DNA of 64,000 bases, taken from contig NC_051072.1 of the NCBI RefSeq assembly GCF_004664715.2, forward strand, positions 42,825,642-42,889,641, given 5' to 3'. Below the pieces are notes generated by a model. That model saw only the letters and a list, made by a program, of their open reading frames with translations, had not been told where the DNA came from and searched no databases. Below, in pieces: positions 10,953 through 21,825 of this stretch (its first letter is position 1; each line of letters begins with the position of its first letter). The stretch comes from Peromyscus leucopus (Eukaryota; Chordata; Mammalia; Rodentia; Cricetidae). A program made the position numbers and the translations under genes.

Positions 10953-12209
10953 AATAGGGTTATTTTATACAACTGGTGCAATTATGTTAATATTCTAAAT
11001 GAAAATTATCTTCAATAATCAATAGCAACCTCGTGATTTTATGGATGGAAATTCCTGGGAAAATGACACATCCACTCGACCACAGGCTGATTAGAGCTAC
11101 AGTGATTGTGAGGAATTTGGAATGTTTGAGGTCCAGGTCTAATTACAAATTCTCTGAGGATGCCTTGGTTCCTTAATAGTCACTTATTAGCCACATCTGT
11201 ATGTGATGTAACATCTCCGTGACTATTAGGTAAACACTATGAAATGCACAAATAAACCACTATCTTCTACCAGGCAAAGGCTAAGAATGCTGCCATAGAA
11301 AACTTGCTTGAGGTTTCTACAAACGTTTTCATAAAGTGTCTTGACTTACGATTTTCTTTGTTCTGTTACTATAAAAACTATGTTGGAACATGGAACTCGG
11401 GGTAACCTAAATTTGTTTTCCAGCTATTCTCACTCCTGTTTGGCTCCAGAATAAACCATCTCCTGTCCCTATTGAAATGAGAGGTGTGATTTTTTCATTA
11501 ACAGCTTGTTTTTCTTTGACTAAAAATATCTTAATTCAGTTTAAACTATTGATAACTTAAATGCTGTTTTTCAGACAACTGCAAGTACTTTAGCAAACAA
11601 AGAAGACAAGTATTTTGATGTCTAAAGGTATTAACACAAAACTACACAATGAACTCCACCTAGGAACATAAAAAGCCATATGGTTTGAGATTACAGAAGT
11701 AGGAGATATCTGTTAGTGAAAACTCAAAATCTACTTTTAGTAAAAGGCATTAAATTGGAGAATATTCTAATGAAATTAAAATTAGATCATATTTATGATT
11801 ATAAATTCAACCATTCTAGTAGATTAATCACAGATTATGCTATTATATTGAGAGACAAAACTGTGATTATGATCATACCTGTGTTGGCTAATTTTTGTGT
11901 GTCTGTCAACTTGTTGGTCCTAGAAACTTAATAGTCACTATTTTGTGTGCTTCTTTTTTAAAAAAATGAGATTAAAATATAAATAAGTGATCTATGAGGA
12001 AAACAGATGTATTTCTAGAATAAAAGTGAAATTTGTGCCATCAGTTGGAGGTCTTAATAGAATGAAGACTGAGCTTGAGCTCTAGGATACAGGAAGGAAT
12101 TCTCCCAGATGACATTTGGACATCAACAGCATATCCATCCTCTGACTGTGTAGCGGATTTTGTACTGGCCAAAATACCACAATTCTGAGTCATCTCTTGA
12201 AAAACACCA

Positions 12210-12212
<3 letters not shown>
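10953..12212. other. unassigned DNA
   Basis: Nothing recognised. A 71-codon plus-strand frame at 11716-11931 has no motif I know. Confidence 0.5.

Positions 12213-12276
<64 letters not shown>
12213..12276. repeat. (CT)n microsatellite
   Basis: About 32 uninterrupted CT units. All frames through it in either strand are artefacts of the repeat (Ser-Leu or Arg-Glu runs). Confidence 0.97.
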
Positions 12277-12278
<2 letters not shown>

Positions 12279-12887
12279 CATTTCTCTCTTGCACATACAT
12301 GTAATATATGTATATTTGTATAGATATGTATGTGAATATACATAGGACATATGTGTAAGTATATATGTTCTGCTTTTCTATTAAAACACTGACTACTATA
12401 TACAAAACAGAAATTATGGAATGTATATGATCAACATATCACTAAAACTGAAATAATACAAAATGAAATGTAAGGGGTTTGGTCTGTAAAACTGTAGTCA
12501 GATGTGAAACTGTGGATACCATCAACAGGATCCATACACTAACTTTCACAAAAACAGAAGAGCCTGTTCTGAATATCAGTTTTCTTGTACATCTGATCTG
12601 AAATACATCTAATTTGATTTCAAGTTGGGTATTTTAGCTTGGGTTCCCAGGATTAGGCACTGAGACCAGCATTGAATAAAAATCTCTATTTTATGTGGTG
12701 CAGAGAAGGGACACAACCTATAAAAGATAAGCTCTTTATATCAAGCTGGCTAATAGGAACTGTATAAAAATACTTCAAAATGTTTTATCCAGGAGCCTGA
12801 AAGACTGTTATATATATAAATAAAAATATATAAAATATATAAAAAAAAAAATACATCAGTTACATATCAGCATGATTATTCTACTAT
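12277..12887. other. AT-rich DNA with alternating TA/TG patches
   Basis: 12295-12370 alternates purine and pyrimidine (tatgtata, catatgtg), and 12808-12852 is an A/T-only patch. No transposon body is recognised. Confidence 0.5.
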
Positions 12888-13446
12888 CTTAAGCCTACCC
12901 ATTCCCATCCTAGGACAAGTCTCGAGACTGCGATCAACTGTAGACTAGTCAGCAGGTCAGTCCTTTCCAGACTGAGCAATGTCCTGCATAAGCTCAAGTT
13001 CAAACAGCCAACTCATGCAATGAGCACAGATTGTCCCACTGCCTAGTGCCTCCCAACTGATCAAGCCAATCAACTGTCTCACCTATTCAGAGGGCCTGAT
13101 CCAGCTGGGGGCCCCTCAGCCTTTGGTTCATAGTTCATGTGTTTCCATTCATTTGGCTATTTTTTTTCAATAATTGAGTAAAACTGAAATTTATTATAAG
13201 CCACAGTCATCCTAGGGACCTCCATGCTATATATATAGCCTCTATGGTTCTATGGGTTGTGGTCTGATTGTTCTTTATTTTATATCTAGAATCCACCTAT
13301 GAGTGAGTACATACCATGACTGTCTTTCTGGGTTTGGGTTACCTCACTCAGGATGATTTTTTCTAGTTCCATCCATTTGCCTGCAAATTTCATGCTTTCA
13401 TTGTTTTTCTCTCTGAGTAGTACTCCATTGTGTATATGTACCACAT
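12888..13446 (-). mobile_element. LINE-1 3' UTR and ORF2 end, minus strand
   Basis: 12888-13300 corresponds to a rodent L1 3' UTR on the minus strand, with 'cagcctttggttcatagttcatgtg' type wording. It runs into the C-terminal end of ORF2, seen in plus orientation as 'gagtgagtacataccatg' and 'tagttccatccatttgcctgc'. It stops at 13446, inside the ORF2 segment 'tgtggtacatatacacaatgg' on the minus strand, where the orientation flips. Confidence 0.85.
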
Positions 13447-13687
13447 AACTAGACATCAAAGTACTGAACAGTCCAATTAAAAAATGGGCTAAAGAGCTAA
13501 ACAGAGAATTCACAAAACAAGAACTACAAATGGCTGAAAGACATTTAAAGAAATGCTCAACATCCTTAATCATCAGAGAAATGCAAATCAAAACGACTCT
13601 GAGATACCACCTTACACCTGTTAGAATGGCTACGATCAAAACCACCAATGACAACCAATATTGGAGAGGATGTGGAGCAAAGACTGT
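13447..13687 (+). mobile_element. inverted 5' part of the same L1 (ORF2 remnant)
   Basis: Plus-strand L1 ORF2 sequence containing the well-known peptide [18 protein letters not shown], followed by [12 protein letters not shown] and a WRGCG motif. This part normally lies upstream of the segment at 12888-13446, but here it faces the opposite way. That is the layout of 5' inversion by twin priming, with roughly 200 bases of ORF2 missing at the junction. It is non-functional: the frame opens and closes inside the fragment. Confidence 0.85.
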
Positions 13688-15651
13688 TTTTTTAAAGCAA
13701 ATTCTGAAAGTCATCAGTGGGTGTGTTACCTTCAACAAGTACTAATTCTGTGCCATTTCATTGCTGCTCTGAGAATAGACAGGAAGCCTTGGGGATTCCA
13801 AGAAAATCTGTAGGCACACATACCAGTAATGGCCACATGACACTGAAAACATCTTCTTAGGGAAGTCTGTACTTCCTTTGTGATCTGCAACCATTAGGGT
13901 ATCAGTAGACAATACAGTTTTACTAAGTAGAGATTAGCTTTTGGCATGTGACTAGATGGGAAACCTTGACTTCTTGCTTATAGCCAAGAAGTGGGCCAGA
14001 GGTTCTTAAGCAATGATGTCAAGGATGCAGACCTTTTAATTCTTCTCAACTGTGCATAACATGCAAAAAAAAAAAATGAACAGACAAGCAAACAAAAAAC
14101 CATCTCTATTAGGACCACCACAACACTGAGGCCTTTGACTCTTATCCATCTCTTCATTCCATGGTAACAAGAAAGCTGTTTCAACGTTGAAGCTTCCCAC
14201 AAAGTTCCATGAGATGAAAGAACAGAAAGGTAAAAGGAGTTAGGCAATCCAAGAAACTTATTTCTATATCCCCATATATTTCATAAAGAATTATCTTTAC
14301 CAGAACATACCCAATGAACTTGTAATCATCTTGGCAAATAGAGTATCATGTAACTAGCATCATCTACAAAAAAAGCAAATATATAATTGTGGTCATTACA
14401 TTCAGCATAAAAGATAAGCATTTCACGTTAGATGTTTACAAAGTCTCTGAAAAGATGAGCTCTAATCTGTGGATTTGATGACTTCTAGAACTACTTACAT
14501 GAATGCATGCACCAAGGGTATTTCATTGACATAACCAGGAAGTGGGCACCATATGGACATATTACTTTTAACTTCTAAAGTTTAGAATACATAACCAATG
14601 TGTGATTCAGTGATTAGAAATCCAGAACCAGTGACTTAAGACTGCTTGGACCATGGCCACACAGGCTCGAATGCTATTGTATTGAAGCAAAAATCATGAA
14701 AGTAATTTCTATTTGGAAAAGTAGCTACAATGGGCATGAGAAATACAGAAATTAATGTGAGATATATGTATAGTATGCAAATAAAATTGTAACTCTTATT
14801 CTATGATCAAACACAATACATTTCTCTAGAAATCAAGGCCTTTATTAGCAAGGAAAAGTTGGAATCAATGGCTTACATGAAGATGATTGCTAACACAGGT
14901 CCATCTTCCTATCAGACCTCTCTTGACAGGTTTATTTCCCTTAAAAAGAGACACTGTTTCGATTTTGTGTTTCTCTTTTCACCAAAGCTATTTCCATAAG
15001 AACTACTTTTGAATAAAGCTTAAGGTTTCTAATTGTAAGTCTCTGGTTAAGTCTTAATAATGAACAGAGAAAGAGAAGGTTGTAAAAACATGGGAGATAT
15101 GTCAATATAAGTTTTTAGTAGACATGAAATAAAAATTAATTTTGTTTTTCCCTAGACTCAAGAGTTTCCAAATATGAAGTGGGTCGTTGTGCTGATTATA
15201 ATTTTTATTTTCATTAAGAGATCTCAATAACTTTGTGGCCAATTTTACTTTGGAATGGAAAAGCATAATAAAGTAAATTTATGTGAGCTCTAAAAGAACA
15301 TACGATACATATTAGAATGGATATACTGGTGAAACATCCATGGAAGCATTAGAACATAAACTTTTCTCCACGTGACATATCTCATTTGGAGGGGCAAGCG
15401 CGCCGGTAAAGTTGGCTTGATATAAAGCAAAGAGGCAATAACAGCTCAAGCAATTTCCACTGTCATTTTCAGGCAGTTTAACACAAGCATCTTAGTGGCA
15501 CTAAAGTGTCTCCTGTAGCTTCCGTGAAGACAGTTTAAGAGTTGGGAGGCAAACACAGACAGGTAGGCTACTCAAACTCTGCCCATATTCTGTTTCAAAT
15601 CACCAAGGAATTTTGCTATACACATGAAGAAAAATGTTTATAAAATACATT
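13688..15651. other. unassigned DNA, about 2 kb
   Basis: No transposon, exon or RNA gene is recognised, which makes this one of the longer repeat-free stretches. It has an A-run at 14067-14078 and one small CpG cluster at 15399-15406 in otherwise CpG-poor sequence. Confidence 0.5.
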
Positions 15652-15765
15652 TCTTTTTTTTTTGAAAATAGATCTCATATAATACATTCCCAACACAATT
15701 TCCCCTCCCTCTACTCCTCCAAGTATTCTATCATTCATTTCAATCCAGATCAAGAAAGCCATCAA
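15652..15765 (-). mobile_element. LINE-1 3' end fragment, minus strand
   Basis: A T-run at 15652-15663 followed by 'gaaaatagatctcatataatac' and 'tttcccctccctctactcctcc' matches the minus-strand 3' terminus of a rodent L1 subfamily. Only about 110 bases survive. Confidence 0.7.
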
Positions 15766-16046
15766 ATAGCATGAACAATGTAATAAAAAGGTATAGATTC
15801 AGAATAAATGACTTTATATGAAAGAACATGTGATTACTACGCATCCTAAATTATTGCCTTAACTACTAGTCAGTTTACTCAGGACACAATTTTGAATAAT
15901 TCATAATCATGTTCTAAAATAATGATTTTGAATGTAAAAGAAATTATCATGTAAATAGTATCTGGGTTTTCCTATAACATTGTTAATTTCCATAATGCCA
16001 CTAAAATATAAAAGGATCAAATGATGCAGGAATACAGTGCTTTAGT
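15766..16046. other. short unassigned interval
   Basis: AT-rich, nothing recognised. Confidence 0.5.
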
Positions 16047-16141
16047 TTTGTTTTGTTTTTGGTGAAATTAGGGGTTGAACTTAAGGTTTTGTGCATGCCA
16101 GGGTAGCTTTTTGACTACTGAACTGTATCTCCAACTCAACC
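16047..16141 (-). mobile_element. ID/B4-type SINE, minus strand
   Basis: A (TTTTG) tail precedes 'aggggttgaacttaagg', 'tgtgcatgccagggtagc', 'actgaactgtatctcc'. This is the reverse complement of the tRNA-Ala-derived ID element (also the left half of B4). Diverged. Confidence 0.75.
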
Positions 16142-17064
16142 ATAAACTTCTGATGTTGGCACAGTAGCAGGAAACAAATTCTTTGCCAAGATCCAGCCTT
16201 TCAGTTTAGATGTTGGTATGCATGTGGGAATATTCTCCCTGTGTGTGTGTATGTGTGTGTGTTCTCTCTGTGTATGTATCTTCTAATATACATGTGTATC
16301 CATTATGGGTAAGACAAATTATAGGATATACGGAATAAAGTATAATTTTGCTGTTTAGTAAAGAGATTTCCAGCTTCTTGCCAATTTTGAACAAGAAAAG
16401 GAATCTAGGATTAATGATGTAATAACTTAGCATATCAAATGTACTATCTAAATGCAAACTTTATTATAACTGATGATAAAGACAGCATTTTAGTTTAAAG
16501 TAACTAGACTACATAAAAATAGGTCACCATTGGGAGCCATCTTCAGAAACCTTGCAAGCATTGACCTTTCTCTAATGCAACTTTAGCTTGCTAAAACACA
16601 AATAGTTGCTATATCTCCCATTGCCTAATGTTTCTTGTAGTGTGGCTCTATCATTTTATTGTAAGCGGTATTACCACTTAGCATTAGGGTGCTCATCTCT
16701 TTACCACATTTTCATAGACAATGTACTTCTTGCTCAGTGTTCTGGCTAAAATTAATATCATCTTACAAAACCTAGAATCAACTCAAAGAAAAGGTTCCAT
16801 ATGAATCCATGGGGATCTAGAAAAGGTTAATTCGGGTAAGTAGACCCACCTTAGCTATTGCTGACACCATTCCATGGATTAGGGTCTTATACTGAATAAA
16901 AAGGAAAAATATAAGCTGAGCACTACCATTTGCCACACTCTGCCTCTTGAGTCTGGATGCAATGTGACTAACTGCCTCAATATCCTGTTTCCATGACTCA
17001 CTGCCATGATGAACTGTATACTCAAACTATGGGCCTAAATAGACCATTCATTTATCTTAAAAGT
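16142..17064. other. unassigned DNA with short (TG) patch
   Basis: A TG-rich patch with TATG interruptions is at 16240-16275. The rest is unrecognised. Confidence 0.5.
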
Positions 17065-17425
17065 ACTTGTATTAATTCTTTGAGAATTTCATACAGTGTA
17101 TTCCCTTCCCCCTATAAACTCCTTCCAGGTCCATCCTCAGCACTCTTCTCCCACCTCTCCATCAACCCATCAACTTCACTCTATGTCTTCTCCTCCTCCT
17201 TTTCTTCTTTGTAAATGCTCTAAGCCAGTCTGTGCTACCCATACGCTCTTGGGTATGAAGCTGTCTACTGGAGGGTGGTCAACCTACCAGATGCAACACA
17301 CTTAAAGAAAACTTATTCTCCCTCTTCCAAAAGATTATCAACTGCCAATAATTCTTCAGCTAGCAGTGGGACTTGATGACCTCTCCTCCCTCTATACTGA
17401 GACTTTGTCTAGCTTGATATCTATA
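17065..17425 (-). mobile_element. Lx-type LINE-1 3' UTR, minus strand
   Basis: Clear match in wording to the old murid Lx 3' UTR read backwards: 'tttgagaatttcatacagtg', 'ctggagggtggtcaacctacc', 'cttaaagaaaac', 'ttcttcagctagcagtgggac'. About 360 bases, truncated on its 5' side. Related Lx pieces lie at 23765, 29988, 41868 and 44888. Confidence 0.8.
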
Positions 17426-17776
17426 TTTAAGGATTTTCACAATGATTATAAGCAGAATGATAAAACTTGCAACTTTGACCATCAAAAGTAGAAGAGGCAT
17501 GTTATACAGAACAAAAGGCATGCTCATAATACAGTTGAAATGTAACAAAATATTCAGAGTCCATAACCTTTAAATGTCTACCCTATAAGTTGACTTGATG
17601 TATTTATATGAATTAGTGCATTAAATAATAAAATTACAATTTATTCCATAGTATATATGTATATAATATATATATGTATATTATAATGTGAGAATAAAGG
17701 AAAAGAATATACTGACACAATGATGTTGAAGAGAAGTCAAGACTCTCACTGGATGAATGTTCTGGGATTATTCAGT
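17426..17776. other. unassigned DNA with AT palindromic patch
   Basis: 17650-17690 is almost only A, T and a few G, in near-palindromic TATATATGTATATAATATAT form. The rest is unrecognised. Confidence 0.5.
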
Positions 17777-18109
17777 CTGTTTTGGATTTTTTTTAATTAA
17801 ATTTATTTGTTTATTTTATATCTGACTGAAGTTTCCCCTCCCTCCTCTCCTCTCATTCCCTCCCCCACCCCCCCTCCAGCACCACCCATTCCACTCTTCC
17901 TCTGTTTCTGTTCAGAAAGGGTCGGGCCTCTCATGGTGTCAACCAAGTATAGCATACGAAGTTGCAGTAAGACTAAGCACCTCCCCTTGTAATTAAGCTG
18001 GGCAAGCTAATCCAGCATGAGGAATATGTTCCCAAAAGTCAGACAAAGCATTAAGGACAGCCCTTGCTCCCAGTTAGGAATTCCACAAGTAGGTCAAGCT
18101 ATACAACTG

Positions 18110-18111
<2 letters not shown>

Positions 18112-18151
<40 letters not shown>
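18112..18151. repeat. (TA)n microsatellite inside L1 3' UTR
   Basis: Twenty alternating AT units inside the minus-strand L1, at the point where the related copy at 50699-50710 reads only 'cgtatatgcataag'. It is a local expansion of an AT seed. Confidence 0.95.
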
Positions 18152-18154
<3 letters not shown>

Positions 18155-19079
18155 TAAGTCAGTCCCATTCAGGGTCCCTGGCTGTTGGTTCAGAATCTGT
18201 GAATCCCTGTGAGCCCAGGTTAGTTGATTCTATGGGTTTTCCTGTGATGTCCTTGACCCCTTTGTCTCCTATAATCCTTCCTCTCTTTCTTCAACAGGAT
18301 TCCCTGAGCTTAGCCTGATGTTTGGCTGTGGGTCTCTACATCTGTTTCCATGGATGAAGGCTTTACTGGATGAAGGCTTTCTGATGACAATTCAGGTAGT
18401 CACCAATCTATGAGGATAGCAGAATATCATTAGGCATCATTACGCTGACCTTCCCCCCCCCCTCCAATCGTGTTTATATCTATTCCAGGTCTCTGGGCCA
18501 TCCAGCCGCTGGGTCCTGGCACTCCAGGCAGTGTCAGGAGTGGGCTCACACTTATGGCATGAGTCTTAGGCTGGTCCAGTCATTGGTTGGTCACTTCCAC
18601 AATCTTTGTGTCACCCTTACCTCCCACCCACAACCCACCCCCACACATCCCATAGGCAGGACAGGCTGTAGATCAAAGGTTGTGTGGTTGGGTTGGTGTC
18701 CCACTCCCTCCACTCAACGTCTTGCATAGTCACAGGAGATCGCCAGTTCAGGGTAAGCATCTGCTATTCCCAGGAGTCTTAGCTGGGATCTTCCTTGTAG
18801 ATTCCTGGGAGTTTGCCTTGCACCAGACTTCTATCCATCCTGAAATGCCCCACTTTTCCAGTCATCTTTTCCAGTACTCTCCCTCTTGGTCCACTATCTA
18901 ACCTGATCCCTCATGTTCCCATCCCCACCCACCTCAAGTCCTCCCATGAGATCTCTTCTGTTTCTCTTTTTCCAGGGAGATACATGAATCCCCTCCTTAA
19001 CCTCTCCTTGTTACCTAGTCTCATTGGGTCTGTGGATTGTAGCATGGTTATCCTTTACTTTACAGCTAATATCCACTAA

Positions 19080-19675
19080 TGAGTGAGTACATACCATATT
19101 TGTGTTTCTGGTTCTGGGTTACCTCACTTAGGATGATTTTTTTTTCTAGTTCCATCCATTTGCCTGCAAATTTCATGATGACTTTTTTTTTCTTTTACTG
19201 CTAAGTAGTACTTCATTGTGTAAATGTACTGCATTTTCTTTATTTATTCTGTGGTGGAGGGGCATCTAGCTACTACAAATAAAACTACTGTGAACATAGT
19301 TGAGCAAGTGTTCTTGTGGTATGTTTGAGCATCCTTTGGTATATGACCAAGAATGGTATAACTGAGTCTTGAGGTAAATTGATTCCCAATTTTCTGAGAA
19401 ACCACCATACTGATTTCCAAAGTGGCTGCACAAGTTTGCACTCCAACCAGAAATGGAAGAGTGTTCCCTTGCTCCATATCCTCCCCAGCACAAACTGTCA
19501 TTTGTGTTTTTGGTCTTAGCCATCCTGACAGGTATAAGGTGGAATCTCAGAGTCATTTTGATTTTCATTTCCCTAATGGCTAAGGATGAACATTTCTTTA
19601 AGTGTTTCTAGGCCATTTGAGATTCTTCTGTTGAGAATTCTCTGTTTAGATCTGTACCTCATTTTTTTAATTGGA
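19080..19675 (-). pseudogene. L1 ORF2 C-terminal remnant (reverse transcriptase protein end)
   Basis: On the minus strand, pieces in several frames read LRFHLIPVRMAKTKNTNDS, LVQPLWKSVWWFL and QRMLKHTTR. They are homologous to the cysteine-rich C-terminal region of rodent L1 ORF2. Frameshifts split them over three frames, and the remainder of ORF2 lies beyond the nested L1, at 20222-20673. Only the last part of the protein is represented, without the endonuclease or RT catalytic core. Confidence 0.85.
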
Positions 19676-19679
19676 TTAT

Positions 19680-20200
19680 TTTTATTTATTTTTTTTTTCA
19701 TTTTATATACCAACCACAGTTCTCCCTCACTCTCCTTCCCTCCTCCCCTCCATCTACTTCTCAAGAGGGTAAGGCCTCCCATGGGAAGTCAACAAAGTCT
19801 GGCATATCAAGTTGAGGCAGGACTAATCCCCTCCCCACTGCATTTAGGCTGAGTAAGGCATCCCTCCATAGGGAATGGGCTCCAAAAAGCCAGTTTATGC
19901 ACCAGGGATAAATCCTAGCCCCACTGCCAGGAGCTCCACAAATAGACCAAACCACACAACTGTCACCCACATTCAGAAGGACTAGTTCTGTCCCATGCAG
20001 ACTCCCCAGCTGTCAGTCCAGAGTCAGTGAGCTCCCACTAGCTCTGGTCAGTTGTCTTTGTGGGTTTCCCCATAATGATCTTAACCCTGCCCTCCTTGCT
20101 CATATAATCCCGCCTCCCTCTCTTTGACTGGACACTAGGAGCTCAGCCCAGTGCTTGGCTGTGGATCTCTGCATCTGCTTCCATCTGTTACTGGATGAAG
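19680..20200 (-). mobile_element. nested younger LINE-1 3' UTR, minus strand
   Basis: It begins with a T-rich 3' tail (19680-19698) and continues as a minus-strand L1 3' UTR ('gggaatgggctccaaaaagcc', 'tctgcttccatctgtt'). It ends near 20200, where host ORF2 resumes after a long T-run. Host wording on both sides ('ttaattggattatt' left, 'gaggtctagtttcttcat' right) is contiguous in intact L1. Short flanks 'tggattat' and 'tgattat' may be the eroded target duplication. Confidence 0.85.
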
Positions 20201-20210
20201 TGATTATGTG

Positions 20211-20230
20211 TTTTTTTTTTTTTTTTTTTG
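20211..20230. repeat. T-run at nested-L1 junction
   Basis: Twenty T residues lie between the nested L1 and the resumption of host ORF2, probably an expansion of a T-rich stretch in the host L1. Confidence 0.85.
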
Positions 20231-20673
20231 AGGTCTAGTTTCTTCATATGTTTTGGAAATCATCCCTCTGTCAGATGTGTTTTTGGTGAAGATCTTTTCC
20301 CATTGTGTAGACTGTTGTTTTGTCCTATTGACAGTGTCCTTTGCCTTACAGAAGCTTCTCAGTTTCACTAAAGCCCCATTTTTTGATTGTAGATCTCAGT
20401 GCCTGTGCTATTGGTGTTCTATTCAGGAAGTTGTCTCCTGTGCCTGTGTTCAAAGCTACTTCCCACTTTCTCTTCTATCAGTGTAATTGGATTTATGGTG
20501 AGGGCTTTTATTCACTTGAACTTGAGTTTTGTGCAGGCTGATAGATACGGATCTACTAGCATTCCTCTGCATGCTGACATCCAGGTATGCCAGCATCATC
20601 TGTTGAAGATGCTTTCTTTTTTCCATTGTATAATTATGGCTTCTTTGTCAAAAATAAGGCATCCACAGGTGTG
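20222..20673 (-). pseudogene. L1 ORF2 remnant, second part
   Basis: Minus-strand ORF2 sequence continuing the segment at 19080-19675. Plus-orientation wording includes 'ggtgaagatcttttccc' and 'gcttctttgtcaaaaataagg'. It ends at 20673, where sequence immediately upstream in the L1 continues in opposite orientation. Confidence 0.8.
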
Positions 20674-20742
20674 AGGCATGGTATTGGTATAAAAGCAGAC
20701 AGGTAGATCAATGGAATTGAATCAAAGACCCAGACATAAATC
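20674..20742 (+). mobile_element. inverted 5' segment of the minus-strand L1
   Basis: Plus-strand ORF2 wording 'catggtattggtataaaagc', 'agatcaatggaattgaatc', 'aaagacccagacataaatcc' (the region encoding a VDQWN-like peptide). In an intact L1 this directly precedes the segment whose minus-strand copy starts at 20673, so almost nothing was lost at the inversion joint. Confidence 0.85.
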
Positions 20743-20757
20743 CTGTCTTGAAATTTT

Positions 20758-20770
20758 AAAAAGTTAAATC

Positions 20771-20805
<35 letters not shown>

Positions 20806-21189
20806 TTATACTCTGATCTACTGTTTATACTCTGGAATACATTAAAAGGTTAAAGTATAATTGGAAAACACTCTTATAATATAAAATTGAATGATTATGC
20901 TCAAGACCTTTAGCAAATATAATAATCACAAAAGGCAAGTTCCTATAGGTATTTTGTTATTTTTCCTTTTACCTCGTTTTCTAGAATTCTCCCCCAAAGG
21001 CCCTAAGGTATTAACCTAGAGAAAAGTTGCTGAAATCACATCCAGAAAATATATAAAAGAGTTAATGAGAATCTCATAAAGAAACTTTAATAAAACAAAG
21101 TGGTTTCAGCACATATCTGTAAGAATTGATTCCTCTAGGGTAATAGTAATTTTCCACCTGAAAATTAAATTAATCTGAAAAGAGACAAA
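20758..21189. other. unassigned DNA with T28 run
   Basis: A 28-base T-run at 20775-20802 may be the tail of an unrecognised minus-strand retroinsert. The rest is AT-rich and unassigned. Confidence 0.5.
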
Positions 21190-21619
21190 ATAAGGGAAAC
21201 CCACAGAGGCAGCTGACCCAAGCTGGTGTGAGCTTATGGACTCTGGCCTGTCAGCTGGGGAACGTACACGGGACTGAACTAGGCCCTCTGAATGTGGGTG
21301 ACAGTTATGTAGCTAGATCTGTGGGCAGGCCCTGGTAGTGGGACCAGGACTTATCCTGGGTGCATGAAAAGGCTTTTTGGAACACATTCCCTGAGGTGGG
21401 ATACCTTGCTCAGCCTTCACACAGAGGAGGGGCTTGTTCTTCCAAGTATGCCAGACTTTGTTGACTCCCCATGGGAGGTCATACCCTCTTTGAGGAGCAG
21501 ATGGGGGGTGGGATTGGGGAAGGTGGGGGGCAGGAGAAAGAGAGGATGGGGGACTTGGATATGTATGTAAAATTAAAAAAATAAAAATTAAAAATTTTAA
21601 AAATTAAATTTTAAAATTA
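21190..21619 (+). mobile_element. LINE-1 3' UTR, plus strand
   Basis: Plus-strand copy of the same L1 3' UTR as at 1753-2482, with 'tgcatgaaaaggctttttgg', then 'actccccatgggaggtc', a G-rich block at 21496-21545 and an A/T tail from 21570. Its tail is split by the B1 at 21620-21784 and continues to about 21812. Confidence 0.85.
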
Positions 21620-21784
21620 CTATTATTTTTTTTTTTTTTTTTTTGGTTTTTTGAGACAGGGTTTCTCTGTGTAGCTTTGCGCCTTTCTGAACTCACTTGT
21701 AGCCCAGACTGCCTGAACTCACAGAGATCTGCTGCTCTGCCTCCCGAGTGCTGGGATTAAAGGCGTGCGCCACCACCACCCGGC
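21620..21784 (-). mobile_element. B1 SINE inserted in an L1 tail, minus strand
   Basis: Full-length-type B1: T-run, 'gagacagggtttctctgtgtagctttgcgcc', two small deletions, 'gtgctgggattaaaggcg', 'tgcgccaccaccacccggc'. Direct repeats 'ttaaaatta' at 21611-21619 and 21785-21793 mark the insertion into the A/T tail of the L1. Retained CpGs suggest it is relatively young. Confidence 0.92.
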
Positions 21785-21825
21785 TTAAAATTAAAAATTT
21801 TAAATTAAAAAAATAGAATGACTAT

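Larger units (their letters stand above)
17777..20757 (-). mobile_element. about 3-kb 5'-truncated LINE-1, minus strand, with nested L1 and 5' inversion
   Basis: The 3' end (T-rich) starts near 17791. The 3' UTR runs to about 19075, the C-terminal ORF2 from 19080 to 19675, a younger L1 interrupts at about 19680-20200, and ORF2 resumes 20222-20673. A 69-base inverted 5' piece ends at 20742. Imperfect direct repeats 'ctgttttggatttt' (17777-17790) and 'ctgtcttgaaatttt' (20743-20757) frame the whole and are the likely target duplication. ORF2 is broken by stops and frameshifts, so it cannot be active. Confidence 0.85.

Noticed and set aside
12041..12405. Several overlapping frames of 61-100 codons on both strands
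   Set aside because: All cross the (CT)n array, giving Arg-Glu or Ser-Leu runs; no domain outside the repeat.
13286..13738. 150-codon minus frame, the longest open frame in the window
   Set aside because: It spans the L1 inversion joint at 13446, part reading ORF2 antisense, so it is a chance frame in L1 DNA.
19244..19568. 100- and 85-codon minus frames
   Set aside because: They are pieces of the L1 ORF2 C-terminus in different frames; annotated as an L1 remnant, not a gene.
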